From Pararhodobacter sp. (GTDB lineage Bacteria; Pseudomonadota; Alphaproteobacteria; Rhodobacterales; Rhodobacteraceae), in contig NZ_JAUCBZ010000015.1 of assembly GCF_034676545.1 (NCBI RefSeq), forward strand, positions 1,457,001 through 1,521,000: a DNA stretch of 64,000 nt, given 5' to 3'. The stretch's first letter is position 1. Each line of letters begins with the position of its first letter. Positions 23,746-32,595 of this stretch are shown piece after piece. A program made the position numbers and the translations under genes. The notes under the pieces were generated by a model, which saw only the letters and a program-made list of their open reading frames with translations, did no database searches and had not been told where the DNA came from.

Positions 23746-26025
23746 ATGAAACGACCGCTCAATGCCTCGCACTGGGGTGCATTCCGGGCCGAAGTCGTGG
23801 GCGGCGCGGTGCAACGGATTGTTCCGTTCGAGCATGATCCAAGGCCCAGCCCCCTGAATGACGTTTGGCCGGAAATGCTGACAACGGATCTGCGCGTGGC
23901 GCGTCCATCAGTCCGCAAAGGGTGGCTGGAGGGCGACAGGGGTGCGGGTCGCGGTCAGGACAGTTACGTTGAAATTGACTGGCCCGAGGCGCTCGATCTG
24001 GTCGCCCGCGAGATTGGCCGCATTCGCGCCGCGCATGGCAATCAGGCGTTGTTTGCCGGGTCCTATGGCTGGTCCAGCGCCGGGCGGTTGCATCATGCGC
24101 GCACGTTGATCCGCCGGTTCTTCGGGTCGATCGGGGGCTTTGTCGATCAGGAAACCAACTACAGCTACGGCGCGGCAATGGCATTCCTGCCCCGCATTCT
24201 GGGCGTGCAGGACGCAATTGGCGCAACGGTGACAAGCCTCGAGACGGTGCGCGAGCACTGCGACGTGTTCCTGGCGTTCGGCGGCATCCCGGCCAAGAAT
24301 TGGGAAATACAGGCGGGCGGCGTCGGTGAGCACCGGTTCGAGACCTTCATGTCGGGCGTCACCGACAGGGTTCGCACGCTCAATATCTCGCCGTGGCGCA
24401 AGGATGTCGAAGACAGCTACGGCGTCGAATGGCTGCCGATCCGGCCGAATACCGACGCGGCGCTGATCATGGCGCTGACGCAACAGATCGTCGCCGAGGG
24501 GCAGGCCGATCAGGCGTTTCTGGACCGTTATGTGCATGGCGCGGATCGCTATTTCGACTATCTGATGGGGCGCAGCGACGGCGTGGTGAAGTCGCCCGAC
24601 TGGGCGGAAAACATCACCGGCATCCCGGCGCAGGCGATCCGCGATCTGGCGGCGGACTTGCCCGGCAAGCGGGTCATGGTCAGCCTGACCTGGAGTCTGC
24701 AACGCGCCCGCCATGGCGAGCAGCCCTATTGGGCCGCGATTGCCTTGGCGGCGGCGCTGGGGCAGATCGGCCTGCCGGGTGGCGGGTTTGCCTTTGGCTA
24801 TGGCTCATCGAATGGCATGGGCAACCCCGATTTCCGCACGCCGTTGTTCGGCCTGCCAATCAGCGAGAATGCGACGGGGCAGGCGATTCCCGTGGCCCGC
24901 ATCGCCGATATGCTGCTGAACCCCGGCGCGCCCTATCGCTATGACGGTGCGGACCGCACCTATCCGGACATCAAGCTGGTGTATTGGGCGGGCGGCAATC
25001 CGTTCCATCATCACCAAGACCTGAACCGGCTGCGCGCGGCGTTCCGCCGCCCTGAGACTGTCATCGTCAACGAATGCTATTGGACCGCCACTGCGCGCCA
25101 CGCTGATATCGTGTTGCCGGCGACCGTGACCTTGGAGCGGGACGACATCGGCGGGGCCTCGCGCGATCGCTACCTGCTGGCGATGCATAAGCTGGTTGAA
25201 CCCGCGGGCGAGGCGCGCAACGATTATGCGATTTTTGCCGATCTCGCCGAACGCCTCGGCGACCGTGACGCCTTTACCGAGGGCCGGACCGAGGCAGACT
25301 GGCTGCAAGTGGCCTGGCAGGAGATCAGCGCAAGACTGGCGAAACGCGGCATCAATCCGCCCGAATTCAACGAGTTCTGGGATGACGGTTATTTCGAGAT
25401 GCCGACACCGCAGGATGAATACACGATGTTCGCCGACTACCGCGCCGACCCGCTGGCGCATCGGTTGGGCACGCCATCCGGCAAGATCGAGATTTTCAGC
25501 AACGGTGTGGCGGGTGAATTGGGCCAACTCGGCCACCCGGTCTGGCTGGACCCCGAAGAATGGCTGGGTGCCGCACAGACCAAAGTCTGGCCGCTGCACC
25601 TGCTGACGCCGCAACCGGACCGCAAGCTGCATGGCCAGATGGACAGTTCCACGTTTGTGCAAGCGGGAAAGATACACGGCCGCGAACGGCTGACCCTGCA
25701 CCCTGACGACGCCGCCGAACGCGGCATCACCGACGGCCAACCCGTACGCGTTTTCAACAGCCGAGGCGCGTGTTTCGCGGTTGCAAAGCTGGATGACGCC
25801 GTGGTGCCGGGCGTGGCATTGCTGCCGACCGGCTCGACCTACGATCCCGATGGCCAGACGGATCGCGGCAGCAATCCCAACGTGTTGACCCGCGATATCG
25901 GCACCTCGGATCTGGGCCAGGGGTGTGCCGCGCAATCCTGTCTGGTGCAGGTCGAACGTTTTGACGGGCGTCTGCCCGACCTGCGCGTCAACCAGCCGCC
26001 CGTTTTCACCGCAAACCCACTTTGA
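23746..26025 (+). CDS. Molybdopterin-dependent oxidoreductase, DMSO/biotin-sulfoxide reductase type
   Basis: 759 residues. It lacks a Tat signal and any N-terminal Fe-S Cys motif, so it is cytoplasmic like BisC rather than periplasmic like DorA/TorA. The Mo-ligand serine is S111 in GSYGWSSAGRLHHARTL. Other family stretches are VDQETNYSYGAAMAFLP, VFLAFGGIPAKNWEIQAGG, YWAGGNPFHHHQDLNRLRAA and the cofactor-binding C-terminal domain (WPLHLLTPQPDRKLHGQMD, DRGSNPNVLT). Usual substrates are S- or N-oxides. As first gene of a hydrolase operon it may act on a heterocyclic N- or S-oxide, or as a hydroxylase; this is inference. Confidence 0.88.
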   Translation: MKRPLNASHWGAFRAEVVGGAVQRIVPFEHDPRPSPLNDVWPEMLTTDLRVARPSVRKGWLEGDRGAGRGQDSYVEIDWPEALDLVAREIGRIRAAHGNQALFAGSYGWSSAGRLHHARTLIRRFFGSIGGFVDQETNYSYGAAMAFLPRILGVQDAIGATVTSLETVREHCDVFLAFGGIPAKNWEIQAGGVGEHRFETFMSGVTDRVRTLNISPWRKDVEDSYGVEWLPIRPNTDAALIMALTQQIVAEGQADQAFLDRYVHGADRYFDYLMGRSDGVVKSPDWAENITGIPAQAIRDLAADLPGKRVMVSLTWSLQRARHGEQPYWAAIALAAALGQIGLPGGGFAFGYGSSNGMGNPDFRTPLFGLPISENATGQAIPVARIADMLLNPGAPYRYDGADRTYPDIKLVYWAGGNPFHHHQDLNRLRAAFRRPETVIVNECYWTATARHADIVLPATVTLERDDIGGASRDRYLLAMHKLVEPAGEARNDYAIFADLAERLGDRDAFTEGRTEADWLQVAWQEISARLAKRGINPPEFNEFWDDGYFEMPTPQDEYTMFADYRADPLAHRLGTPSGKIEIFSNGVAGELGQLGHPVWLDPEEWLGAAQTKVWPLHLLTPQPDRKLHGQMDSSTFVQAGKIHGRERLTLHPDDAAERGITDGQPVRVFNSRGACFAVAKLDDAVVPGVALLPTGSTYDPDGQTDRGSNPNVLTRDIGTSDLGQGCAAQSCLVQVERFDGRLPDLRVNQPPVFTANPL

Positions 26026-26036
26026 AGGATTCACCC

Positions 26037-26792
26037 GTGAGCATTGCCTTTGACCATTTCGTTCTGCTGGTAAACGACCTTGACGCCGCCGCGCGAGACT
26101 TTGAGGCGCTGGGCTTCACCGTGCTGGAGCGCGCGGATACCAGCCACGGCACGACGATCTTCAAATTCGTGTCGTTCGCGGATGGGTCGTATATCTTGCT
26201 GACCGCGTTCACCAGCGATGAGGGGCGCAAGGGGCACCGTCTGGGCACCGTGCTGGACGCGGGCGAAGGATGGGCGGATTATTCCTTTGTCGTGCCTGAC
26301 GCCACGGCTGCCGGAACCGCGCTGGTTTCCGCCGGTTTTGCGGCACGGGGGCCGGTTTCGGTGTCGAACGTCTTGGCGGGCGGCGAGAAATGGGGACTCG
26401 ATCTGTTGATGACCGGGCGCGGCGCAGGGGGAGACGCGGCGCTGCCGTTCCTGATCTCGGATGTCGAGGGGCGCGGCCACCGTATCCCCGGCCCGTCCAC
26501 ACACGCCAACGGCGCCACTGGCATCGCCAGCGTCACGGTGTCCAGCGCCAACCCGCGCCGCGTCGCGGATACGCTGGTGGCGATCGGCGGCAAGGACGTC
26601 GCAACCCCGCATGCCATTCGCGTGCATTTCGGTGCCGAATTCGTTGAAATCCTGACACTGGAGGCGGCACCGAATGGCCGCCCCGGCGGTGGGATCGTCA
26701 GCGTCACGCTCAAGGGCGGCGCGGCGGGGCAGGCGCTGGATCTGACCCTCGCGCATAACGCGCCAATGGTATTCAGCGAGGGGCAGGCATGA
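26037..26792 (+). CDS. VOC-family (glyoxalase-like domain) protein
   Basis: 251 residues from a GTG at 26037 with AAGGA seven bases upstream. The first beta-alpha-beta module is AFDHFVLLVNDLDAAARDFE-ALGFTV, followed by HGTTIFKFVSFADGSYILLTAF. The overall pattern matches the two-module glyoxalase-like domain that also occurs in dioxygenases and lactoylglutathione lyases. Metal ligands cannot be fixed by eye beyond H7 of FDHF. It overlaps the following gene by 4 bp (ATGA). Possible roles are ring cleavage, isomerisation or substrate binding. Confidence 0.78.
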   Translation: MSIAFDHFVLLVNDLDAAARDFEALGFTVLERADTSHGTTIFKFVSFADGSYILLTAFTSDEGRKGHRLGTVLDAGEGWADYSFVVPDATAAGTALVSAGFAARGPVSVSNVLAGGEKWGLDLLMTGRGAGGDAALPFLISDVEGRGHRIPGPSTHANGATGIASVTVSSANPRRVADTLVAIGGKDVATPHAIRVHFGAEFVEILTLEAAPNGRPGGGIVSVTLKGGAAGQALDLTLAHNAPMVFSEGQA

Positions 26793-27457
26793 TCACCACA
26801 GACAAGACCGCCCGGCAGATCTATCACGAATGGCAAGCCGCGCCCCGCGTGCCGCCGCGCGGCATGGGTGATCGCGTGGCCTTGCTCAACGTTGATGTGC
26901 AGCGCCGTTACACCGATACGGAGAGCTTCCCCTCGGCCTATGCCGGCCACCCGCGCCAGTTCGAGGCGATCAACGCGCTGGCCACGGCGGTGCGCGCCAA
27001 CGGGATGCCGGTGATCTGGACCTATGTCGCCTATCTGCCCTCGGGCGTCGATGCGGGCTGGTGGAGCAAGCTGTCCGACAATCCGATGTCGATCCACAAG
27101 GTCGGCCACGACTCGCCGCAGGCCGAAATCGACCCGCGTGTGGTGGTCAAAGACAGCGATCTGAAATTGCACAAGCGCATGGCCTCGGCCTTTTTCGAGA
27201 CGCATCTGCTATCCTATCTCATCTGGCACCACATCGACACGCTGATCGTGACCGGGGGCGCGACCTCGGGCTGCGTACGCGGCACGGTTGTGGACGCGAT
27301 GTCCCACGGCTACCGGGTGATCGTGCCCGAGGAAACCGTCACCGACCGCGAGGAATCGGCGCATTACGCCAGCCTCTATGACATTGCCTTCAAATACGGC
27401 GACGTGAAGCCCGTTGATGACGTGCTGGCCGAACTGTCCAAAAGGGGAACCGCATGA
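26789..27457 (+). CDS. Isochorismatase-like cysteine hydrolase (N-carbamoylsarcosine amidase type)
   Basis: 222 residues. The catalytic triad of the cysteine-hydrolase family is visible: D36 in ALLNVDVQRRYTD, K129 in KLHKRMASAFFETHL and nucleophile C162 in VTGGATSGCVRGTVVDAMSH. The family removes carbamoyl or amide groups (N-carbamoylsarcosine, nicotinamide, ureidoacrylate). It overlaps both neighbours by 4 bp. In this operon it may liberate ammonia and CO2 from a carbamoyl intermediate after ring opening. Confidence 0.88.
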   Translation: MITTDKTARQIYHEWQAAPRVPPRGMGDRVALLNVDVQRRYTDTESFPSAYAGHPRQFEAINALATAVRANGMPVIWTYVAYLPSGVDAGWWSKLSDNPMSIHKVGHDSPQAEIDPRVVVKDSDLKLHKRMASAFFETHLLSYLIWHHIDTLIVTGGATSGCVRGTVVDAMSHGYRVIVPEETVTDREESAHYASLYDIAFKYGDVKPVDDVLAELSKRGTA

Positions 27458-28383
27458 CCCGTCTGTCCGATCCGAAAAGCTATGACTACGCGCCGTATCA
27501 GAACCGGCCCAAGATCACCTGGCCCGGTGGCGCGCGCGTCGCGTTCTGGGTCGCGCCGAACATCGAGTTTTACGAACTCGCACCGCCGCCCAGCCCGACC
27601 CGCACCGTCTGGTATCGGCCCGAGCCCGACGTGATCAACTATTCCATGCGCGATTATGGCAACCGCGTCGGCTTTCACCGCATGGCCGATGTGATGGCGA
27701 AATACGGCGTGCGCGGCTCTGTTTCGCTGAACGTCGCGGTCTGCGACCATTTCCCCGAGATCATCGAACGCTGCTGCGAACTGGAATGGGAGCTGTTCAG
27801 CCACGGCGTCTACAATACCCGCTATCTCTACAACATGACCGAGGACCAGCAGCGCGAGATCATCCGCGACTGCCGCGAAACGATCCTGCGCGCGTCGGGG
27901 CAATCGCTGGACGGCTGGCTCTCGCCGGCCATTTCCAACGGCGAGACCACGCAGGATTTGCTGGCCGAGGAAGGCATCAAATACACGCTGGACCTGTTCC
28001 ATGACGACCAGCCGATGCCGGTGCGGACTCGGTCCAGCAACCGGCTGGTCAGTGTGCCCTACATGATGGAATGCAACGACGTGCCGGTGCTGAACTTCAA
28101 GAACATCTCGCCGCGCAACTATCTGCAGATCATCAAGGATCATTTCGATCAGCTTTACGAGGAAGGCGCCGACAGCGGCACCGTGATGTGCATTCCGCTG
28201 CACCCCTATCTGATCGGCCAACCGCACCGGCTGTCGATCCTGGACGAGGCGCTGGCCTATGTCACCAAACATGACGATGTGTGGCTGGCGACGGGCCGCG
28301 AGATTGCGGCGCATTTCGAGGCCAATCATTATGACCAGTTCACCGACTGGATGAAGCCCTTCAACGCTGAGGTGGTGGCATGA
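27454..28383 (+). CDS. Polysaccharide-deacetylase-fold protein, PuuE/allantoinase-like (copy 1)
   Basis: 309 residues of the NodB/carbohydrate esterase 4 fold. The usual Asp-Asp of TFDDG is replaced by Asn-Glu (FWVAPNIEFYE), as in the PuuE-type amidohydrolases that open cyclic amides such as allantoin. Other features are YSMRDYGNRVGFHRMADVM, WELFSHGVYNTRYLYNM in place of the HSxxH metal motif, and GWLSPAISNGETTQDLLAEE. It overlaps the hydrolases on both sides by 4 bp. A cyclic-amide or imide hydrolase role is inferred from fold and context. Confidence 0.82.
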   Translation: MTRLSDPKSYDYAPYQNRPKITWPGGARVAFWVAPNIEFYELAPPPSPTRTVWYRPEPDVINYSMRDYGNRVGFHRMADVMAKYGVRGSVSLNVAVCDHFPEIIERCCELEWELFSHGVYNTRYLYNMTEDQQREIIRDCRETILRASGQSLDGWLSPAISNGETTQDLLAEEGIKYTLDLFHDDQPMPVRTRSSNRLVSVPYMMECNDVPVLNFKNISPRNYLQIIKDHFDQLYEEGADSGTVMCIPLHPYLIGQPHRLSILDEALAYVTKHDDVWLATGREIAAHFEANHYDQFTDWMKPFNAEVVA

Positions 28384-29309
28384 GCGTGATTACCAAGGAC
28401 TATTTCGACTATCCACAGCGCGGCAAGGGCTTGGATCACGACCGGTTCGACCGCCGTTATCTGCGGGATCTGCCAAAGGCGAATTGGCCCGATGGTCAGC
28501 GCCTGAAGATCTGGGTGACCGTGCATTTCGAGCACTTCCCGATGGACATGCCCGCCAAACCCTTTGTCGCGCCCGGCGGCATGGACCGGCCCTATCCCAG
28601 CGTCTGGGACTATTCGACCCGCGATTACGGCAACCGGGTCGGCGCGTTCCGGCTGTTCAAGGTGCTCGACAAACACAGCATTCGCGCCACGGCGGCGATG
28701 AATTCCGCAGTTGCGGCGCGCTATCCCTATCTGGTGCAGGAAATCCTGCGCCGGAAGTGGGAGATCGCGGCGGCGGGTGTCGATATGGGCAAGCTGCATC
28801 ATGGCGATCTGGATCGCGCGACCGAGGAAGCCTTGGTGGCCGAGTCCTTTGGCACCCTGCGCAAACTGACAGGGCAGGACGTGACCGGCTGGCATTCGCC
28901 CGCGCATTCGCAATCGGCGGATACGCCTGATTTGGTGGCGGCGCAGGGTGGCAAGTATCTGGCCGACTGGATCAACGACGACATGCCCTATGCCTTCCGT
29001 ACCGCGGCGGGCGAGGTCACGCAGATGCCGCTGTCCTGGGACCTGTCGGATCACAAGATCCTGTTCACCCAGAACATGCCGATCACCGATTACGAATGGC
29101 AGATCAACGCGGCCTTTGATGCGCTTTTGGCCGAAAGCCAGGAGCGCGGCGCGCGGGTGCTGTCGCTGTCGCTGTCGCCGTGGATCATCGCGCAACCCAG
29201 CCGGATCAGGGCGTTGGATCGCCTGCTGACCCGGTTCACCAAGACCGAGGGCGTCGGGGCGGCAACCGGTGACGACCTGCGCCGGGCATGGTTGGAGATG
29301 CAAGGCTGA
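28380..29309 (+). CDS. Polysaccharide-deacetylase-fold protein, PuuE-like (copy 2)
   Basis: 309 residues, paralogous to the preceding protein: it keeps WDYSTRDYGNRVGAFRLFKV and GWHSPAHSQSADTPDLVAAQ. The active-site positions differ. The Asp-Asp/Asn-Glu site reads VTVHFEHF, and the HG segment reads AAAGVDMGKL, so the metal-binding His is missing. It may form a heteromer with copy 1 or have a different substrate. The start overlaps copy 1 by ATGA; the stop shares one base with the amidase start (TGATG). Confidence 0.82.
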   Translation: MSVITKDYFDYPQRGKGLDHDRFDRRYLRDLPKANWPDGQRLKIWVTVHFEHFPMDMPAKPFVAPGGMDRPYPSVWDYSTRDYGNRVGAFRLFKVLDKHSIRATAAMNSAVAARYPYLVQEILRRKWEIAAAGVDMGKLHHGDLDRATEEALVAESFGTLRKLTGQDVTGWHSPAHSQSADTPDLVAAQGGKYLADWINDDMPYAFRTAAGEVTQMPLSWDLSDHKILFTQNMPITDYEWQINAAFDALLAESQERGARVLSLSLSPWIIAQPSRIRALDRLLTRFTKTEGVGAATGDDLRRAWLEMQG

Positions 29310-30631
29310 TGGCGGTTCCGGGGTCAGGGCAGGGGCTGAACTGGCTGTCCGCGTCCGAGGCCGCGCGGCAGATCGCACGCGGCCAGATCACCGCGCGCGA
29401 TCTGGTTCAGGCGGTTATCGACCGGATCGCGGCGCGTGATGACGTGGTGCGGGCGTGGTCTTGGTTTGACCCCGACCGCGCGCTTGCGCTCGCTGATGCG
29501 GCCGACGCCGTACCCATGAACCAGCGCGGCCCGCTGCACGGGGTGCCGGTGGGGATCAAGGATATCCTGTTCACCAAGGACATGCCGACGCAGTTCAACT
29601 CGCCGCATTTTCAGGGCCATTTCCCGAACATTGACGCGGCCTGCGTGGCGCTGCTGCGGGATGCCGGGGCGCTGATCCTGGGCAAGAACGACACGGTGGA
29701 GTTTGCCGTGAACGGAAAGCGCGCGGCCACCCGAAATCCGCATGATCCCAGCCGCACACCGGGGGGCTCGTCCAGCGGCTCCGCGGCGGCGGTGGCGGAT
29801 GGTCAGGTGCCGCTGTCAATTGGCACGCAGACCGGTGGCTCGGTCATTCGCCCGGCGTCTTATTGCGGGGTCTGGGCGATCAAGCCAACGTGGAACGCGG
29901 TTTCGCATGAGGGCTTCAAGGTTTGCGCCGCCAGTTTTGACACGCTGGGTTGGTACGGACGTACGGCCGACGATCTCGATCTGTTGGCCGATGTTTTTGG
30001 TCTTCACGATGATGCCGCACCGATGATCGAGAGCCTCGCGGGGCTGCGCATCGCGGTGTGCCGCACGCCTGCCTGGCCGCAGGCCGAAAACGCGACCCTT
30101 GAGGCGATGACCACCACCATCGCCGAACTCAGGGCTGCCGGGGCGCAGGTGAGTGACCTTGAAATGCCCGCTGCCTTTGACGGGCTGCCCGATGCGCACA
30201 AGATGATCATGCAAAGCGAGATGCGCAGCGCTTTCCTGCCCGAGCAGCGCCGCTTTGGCGATGCGCTCTATCCTGAACTGGTCGGCATCTTGCGCAATGA
30301 TGCCGCACAGACGCGCAAGGATCTGGTGGCGGCGCAGAATTTGGCGGCGCAGTGCCGCGCTGTGTTTGATGAATTGGCCGCACCCTTCGATGCGGTCCTG
30401 ACGCCAAGCACGGCGGGCACCGCCCCACTTGGCCCGGATAACACCGGCGCGGCGACCTTCAATCGCATCTGGACCTTGTTGCATATGCCTTGCGTCAACA
30501 TCCCCGGACTGGTCGCGAAAGATGGCTTGCCGATCGGCGTCACGCTGACCGGCCCACGGTTCACGGATCGACGTCTGATTGCTGTCGCCGGGCGAATCGG
30601 TGCGGCGCTGGAAGGCGCTCGGATGGGCTGA
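29309..30631 (+). CDS. Amidase signature family enzyme
   Basis: 440 residues from the ATG at 29309, which is coupled to the preceding stop. The Ser-cisSer-Lys triad is present: K84 in GVPVGIKDILFTKD, the cis-Ser in RTPGGSSSGSAAAVADG (residue ~154/155) and nucleophile S178 in GTQTGGSVIRPASYC. There is no signal peptide, so it is cytoplasmic. The family hydrolyses linear amides. As last gene of the operon it may complete hydrolysis of a ring-opened amide. Confidence 0.9.
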   Translation: MAVPGSGQGLNWLSASEAARQIARGQITARDLVQAVIDRIAARDDVVRAWSWFDPDRALALADAADAVPMNQRGPLHGVPVGIKDILFTKDMPTQFNSPHFQGHFPNIDAACVALLRDAGALILGKNDTVEFAVNGKRAATRNPHDPSRTPGGSSSGSAAAVADGQVPLSIGTQTGGSVIRPASYCGVWAIKPTWNAVSHEGFKVCAASFDTLGWYGRTADDLDLLADVFGLHDDAAPMIESLAGLRIAVCRTPAWPQAENATLEAMTTTIAELRAAGAQVSDLEMPAAFDGLPDAHKMIMQSEMRSAFLPEQRRFGDALYPELVGILRNDAAQTRKDLVAAQNLAAQCRAVFDELAAPFDAVLTPSTAGTAPLGPDNTGAATFNRIWTLLHMPCVNIPGLVAKDGLPIGVTLTGPRFTDRRLIAVAGRIGAALEGARMG

Positions 30632-30661
30632 CACTTATGGCCCGCAGAACGCTATAAGTGT
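30631..30661 (+). terminator. Hairpin at the end of the hydrolase operon
   Basis: ACACTTAT and ATAAGTGT form a perfect 8-bp stem with a 15-nt loop, overlapping the amidase stop codon. No T-run follows, so it may be a partial terminator. Confidence 0.45.
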
Positions 30662-30799
30662 CCGACATATGCCAGTATGCCTCTAGGGCGAGTTCCGAGG
30701 CGCTTTTGTGGAAATGGCAACAAAAATAGGCATAATTGGTCAGTATCTGTCGAAATATCATTGACTGAAGAAGGTTTTCCATGCCTACTATGTCGGACA
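30659..30799. promoter_or_regulatory. Promoter region of the ABC transporter with paired GntR-like operators
   Basis: TGTCCGACATA (30659-30669) and TATGTCGGACA (30789-30799) are perfect inverted copies ~119 bp apart. Each contains an ATGTC-S-GACAT-like palindrome, the general shape of FCD-type GntR sites. A possible -35 TTGACT (30761-30766) and -10 TACTAT (30786-30791, 19-bp spacer) place the second operator over the -10. The 343-bp gap between the amidase and the binding-protein gene holds no convincing gene. Confidence 0.45.
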
Positions 30800-30974
30800 T
30801 TAATTCGAGATCAGGTGACGGGTTCTTCCTGTGTCGACGTTCCGAAGCGATAGCTGGAGGCGTTGGGTCTGGTCTCTCGGTACTGGCGTGCGGCGCAAAA
30901 CCCGTGGCGCGTCAACGTTAAGGCACTGTCAATGCTCACTCGCGCAAGGCGCGCGATCCAACCGGAGGTCGGTT

Positions 30975-32595
30975 ATGATCCAGAAATTCTTCAACGTCGG
31001 ACGACGCTCATTCCTCGCTGGTCTGGCCGCCAGCACGGCGCTGCCGCTTGTTGCCATGCCGGGCCGCGCATTGGCGCAAGAGCCACGCGCCGGCGGCACG
31101 CTGCGCACGCCGGCATGGCCCGCGCCCAGCATCCTGAACTCGGCGATCTCGACCGCCGGCCCCGAAACCTTCATTGGTCCGAAATTCTTCGACGGGTTGC
31201 TGGGCTATGACTTTGGCATGGTTCCAAAGCCATCGCTGGCAACCTCCTGGGAGATGTCCGAGGACGGCAAGCGCGTGACCTTCAATCTGCGCGAAGGCGT
31301 GAAATGGCATGACGGCGCTGACTTCACCTCGCATGACGTGGCGTTTACCTTCCTGCAGGTGCTCAAGGTGATGCACGGTCGCGGACGCACAACCTTTGGC
31401 GGCTTGCTGGATGTCGAAACCCCCGATCCGCTGACCGCAATTTTCGTGCTGGAGCGGGCAGAACCCGGCGATGATGCGCGCCCTCGACAGCCGCGAAAGC
31501 CCGATCCTGCCCGCCCATATCTATGAGGGCACCGATATTCAGGCGAACCCGGCCAATACCAACCCGGTTGGCACCGGGCCGTTCAAGCTGGCCGAGTATG
31601 AAGTCGGCTCGTATATCGTGATGGAAAAGAACCCCGATTACTGGGACACGGGCTTCCCGCTGCTTGACCAGATCGTGATCCAGTTCGTCCCCGATGCCGC
31701 AACCCGCGCCGCGATGCTCGAGTCCGGTCAGGCCGATGCCGTATTCCTGAACATGATTCCGGCGCAGGAAATCGTCCGGCTGAATGCACTGCCCGATTTC
31801 GAGATGGATACCCGCGGTTTCGAGGCGATGCCAAGCGCCCAGCAGATGGATTTCAACCTCGACAACCCGATCCTGGCCAATGTGACAGTGCGCCACGCGA
31901 TTGCGCATGCGATCGACCCCGAGTGGATCACGCAGAACGTCTGGTACGGTCTGGGCACGGCGGGCAAAACGCCACTGCATGTCGATCAGCGCGAATACTA
32001 CACCACCGAGGGCGTGCCTGAATATCCGTATGATCTGGACCGCGCGAATGCGCTGCTGGACGAAGCCGGGCACCCGCGCGGCGCGGATGGGATGCGTTTC
32101 TCGCTGATGCTGGACCCCTCGCCTTGGGGCACGGAATCGATCACCGCGGCCGCCTATGTGCGCGAGCAACTGCGTCAGGTCGGGATTGATGTCACGGTCC
32201 GTACGCAGGACTTCGGCGTGTTTGTGACCACCGTCTGGACCGACCGCGCGCATGACCTGGTGCTGTATACCGTGAACCTTGGCGTTGACCCGACCATCGG
32301 CACGCAGCGCTTCTATTGGTCGCAAAGCTATCTGCCGGGATCTGCCTTTACCAACGGGGCGCATTACATGAACCCCGAAGTGGACGCCCTGCTGGAAGCC
32401 GCGCAAATCGAGACCAATGCCGAGGCACGGCGTGAGCAATACGCCGAATTCCAGCGGATCGTGATGCGCGACTTGCCGGTGATGCCGATCACCAATATCG
32501 CCGGTGCGAATATCGCCAATGTGAAGGTGCATGATCACACCGTCGATGCCCTGGGTGTTCTGAGCGGCTTCTCTCGCTTGTGGATTGATGCATGA
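30975..32595 (+). pseudogene. ABC transporter peptide/opine-type substrate-binding protein, frameshifted
   Basis: SBP family 5 (DppA/OppA-like). The first frame starts at the ATG at 30975 (ribosome site CGGAGG) with a Tat-like leader (GRRSFLAGLAAS) and proceeds through LATSWEMSEDGKRVTFNLRE and GVKWHDGADFTSHDVAFTF. It goes out of frame after VLERAEP at ~31464 and stops near 31524. The second frame, from MMRALDSRESPILP (31471) to 32595, continues the same protein without loss. Deleting one C from CCC at 31464-31466 gives one ~539-residue protein. All other genes of the operon are intact, so either a recent mutation or a sequencing error explains it. Confidence 0.85.
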
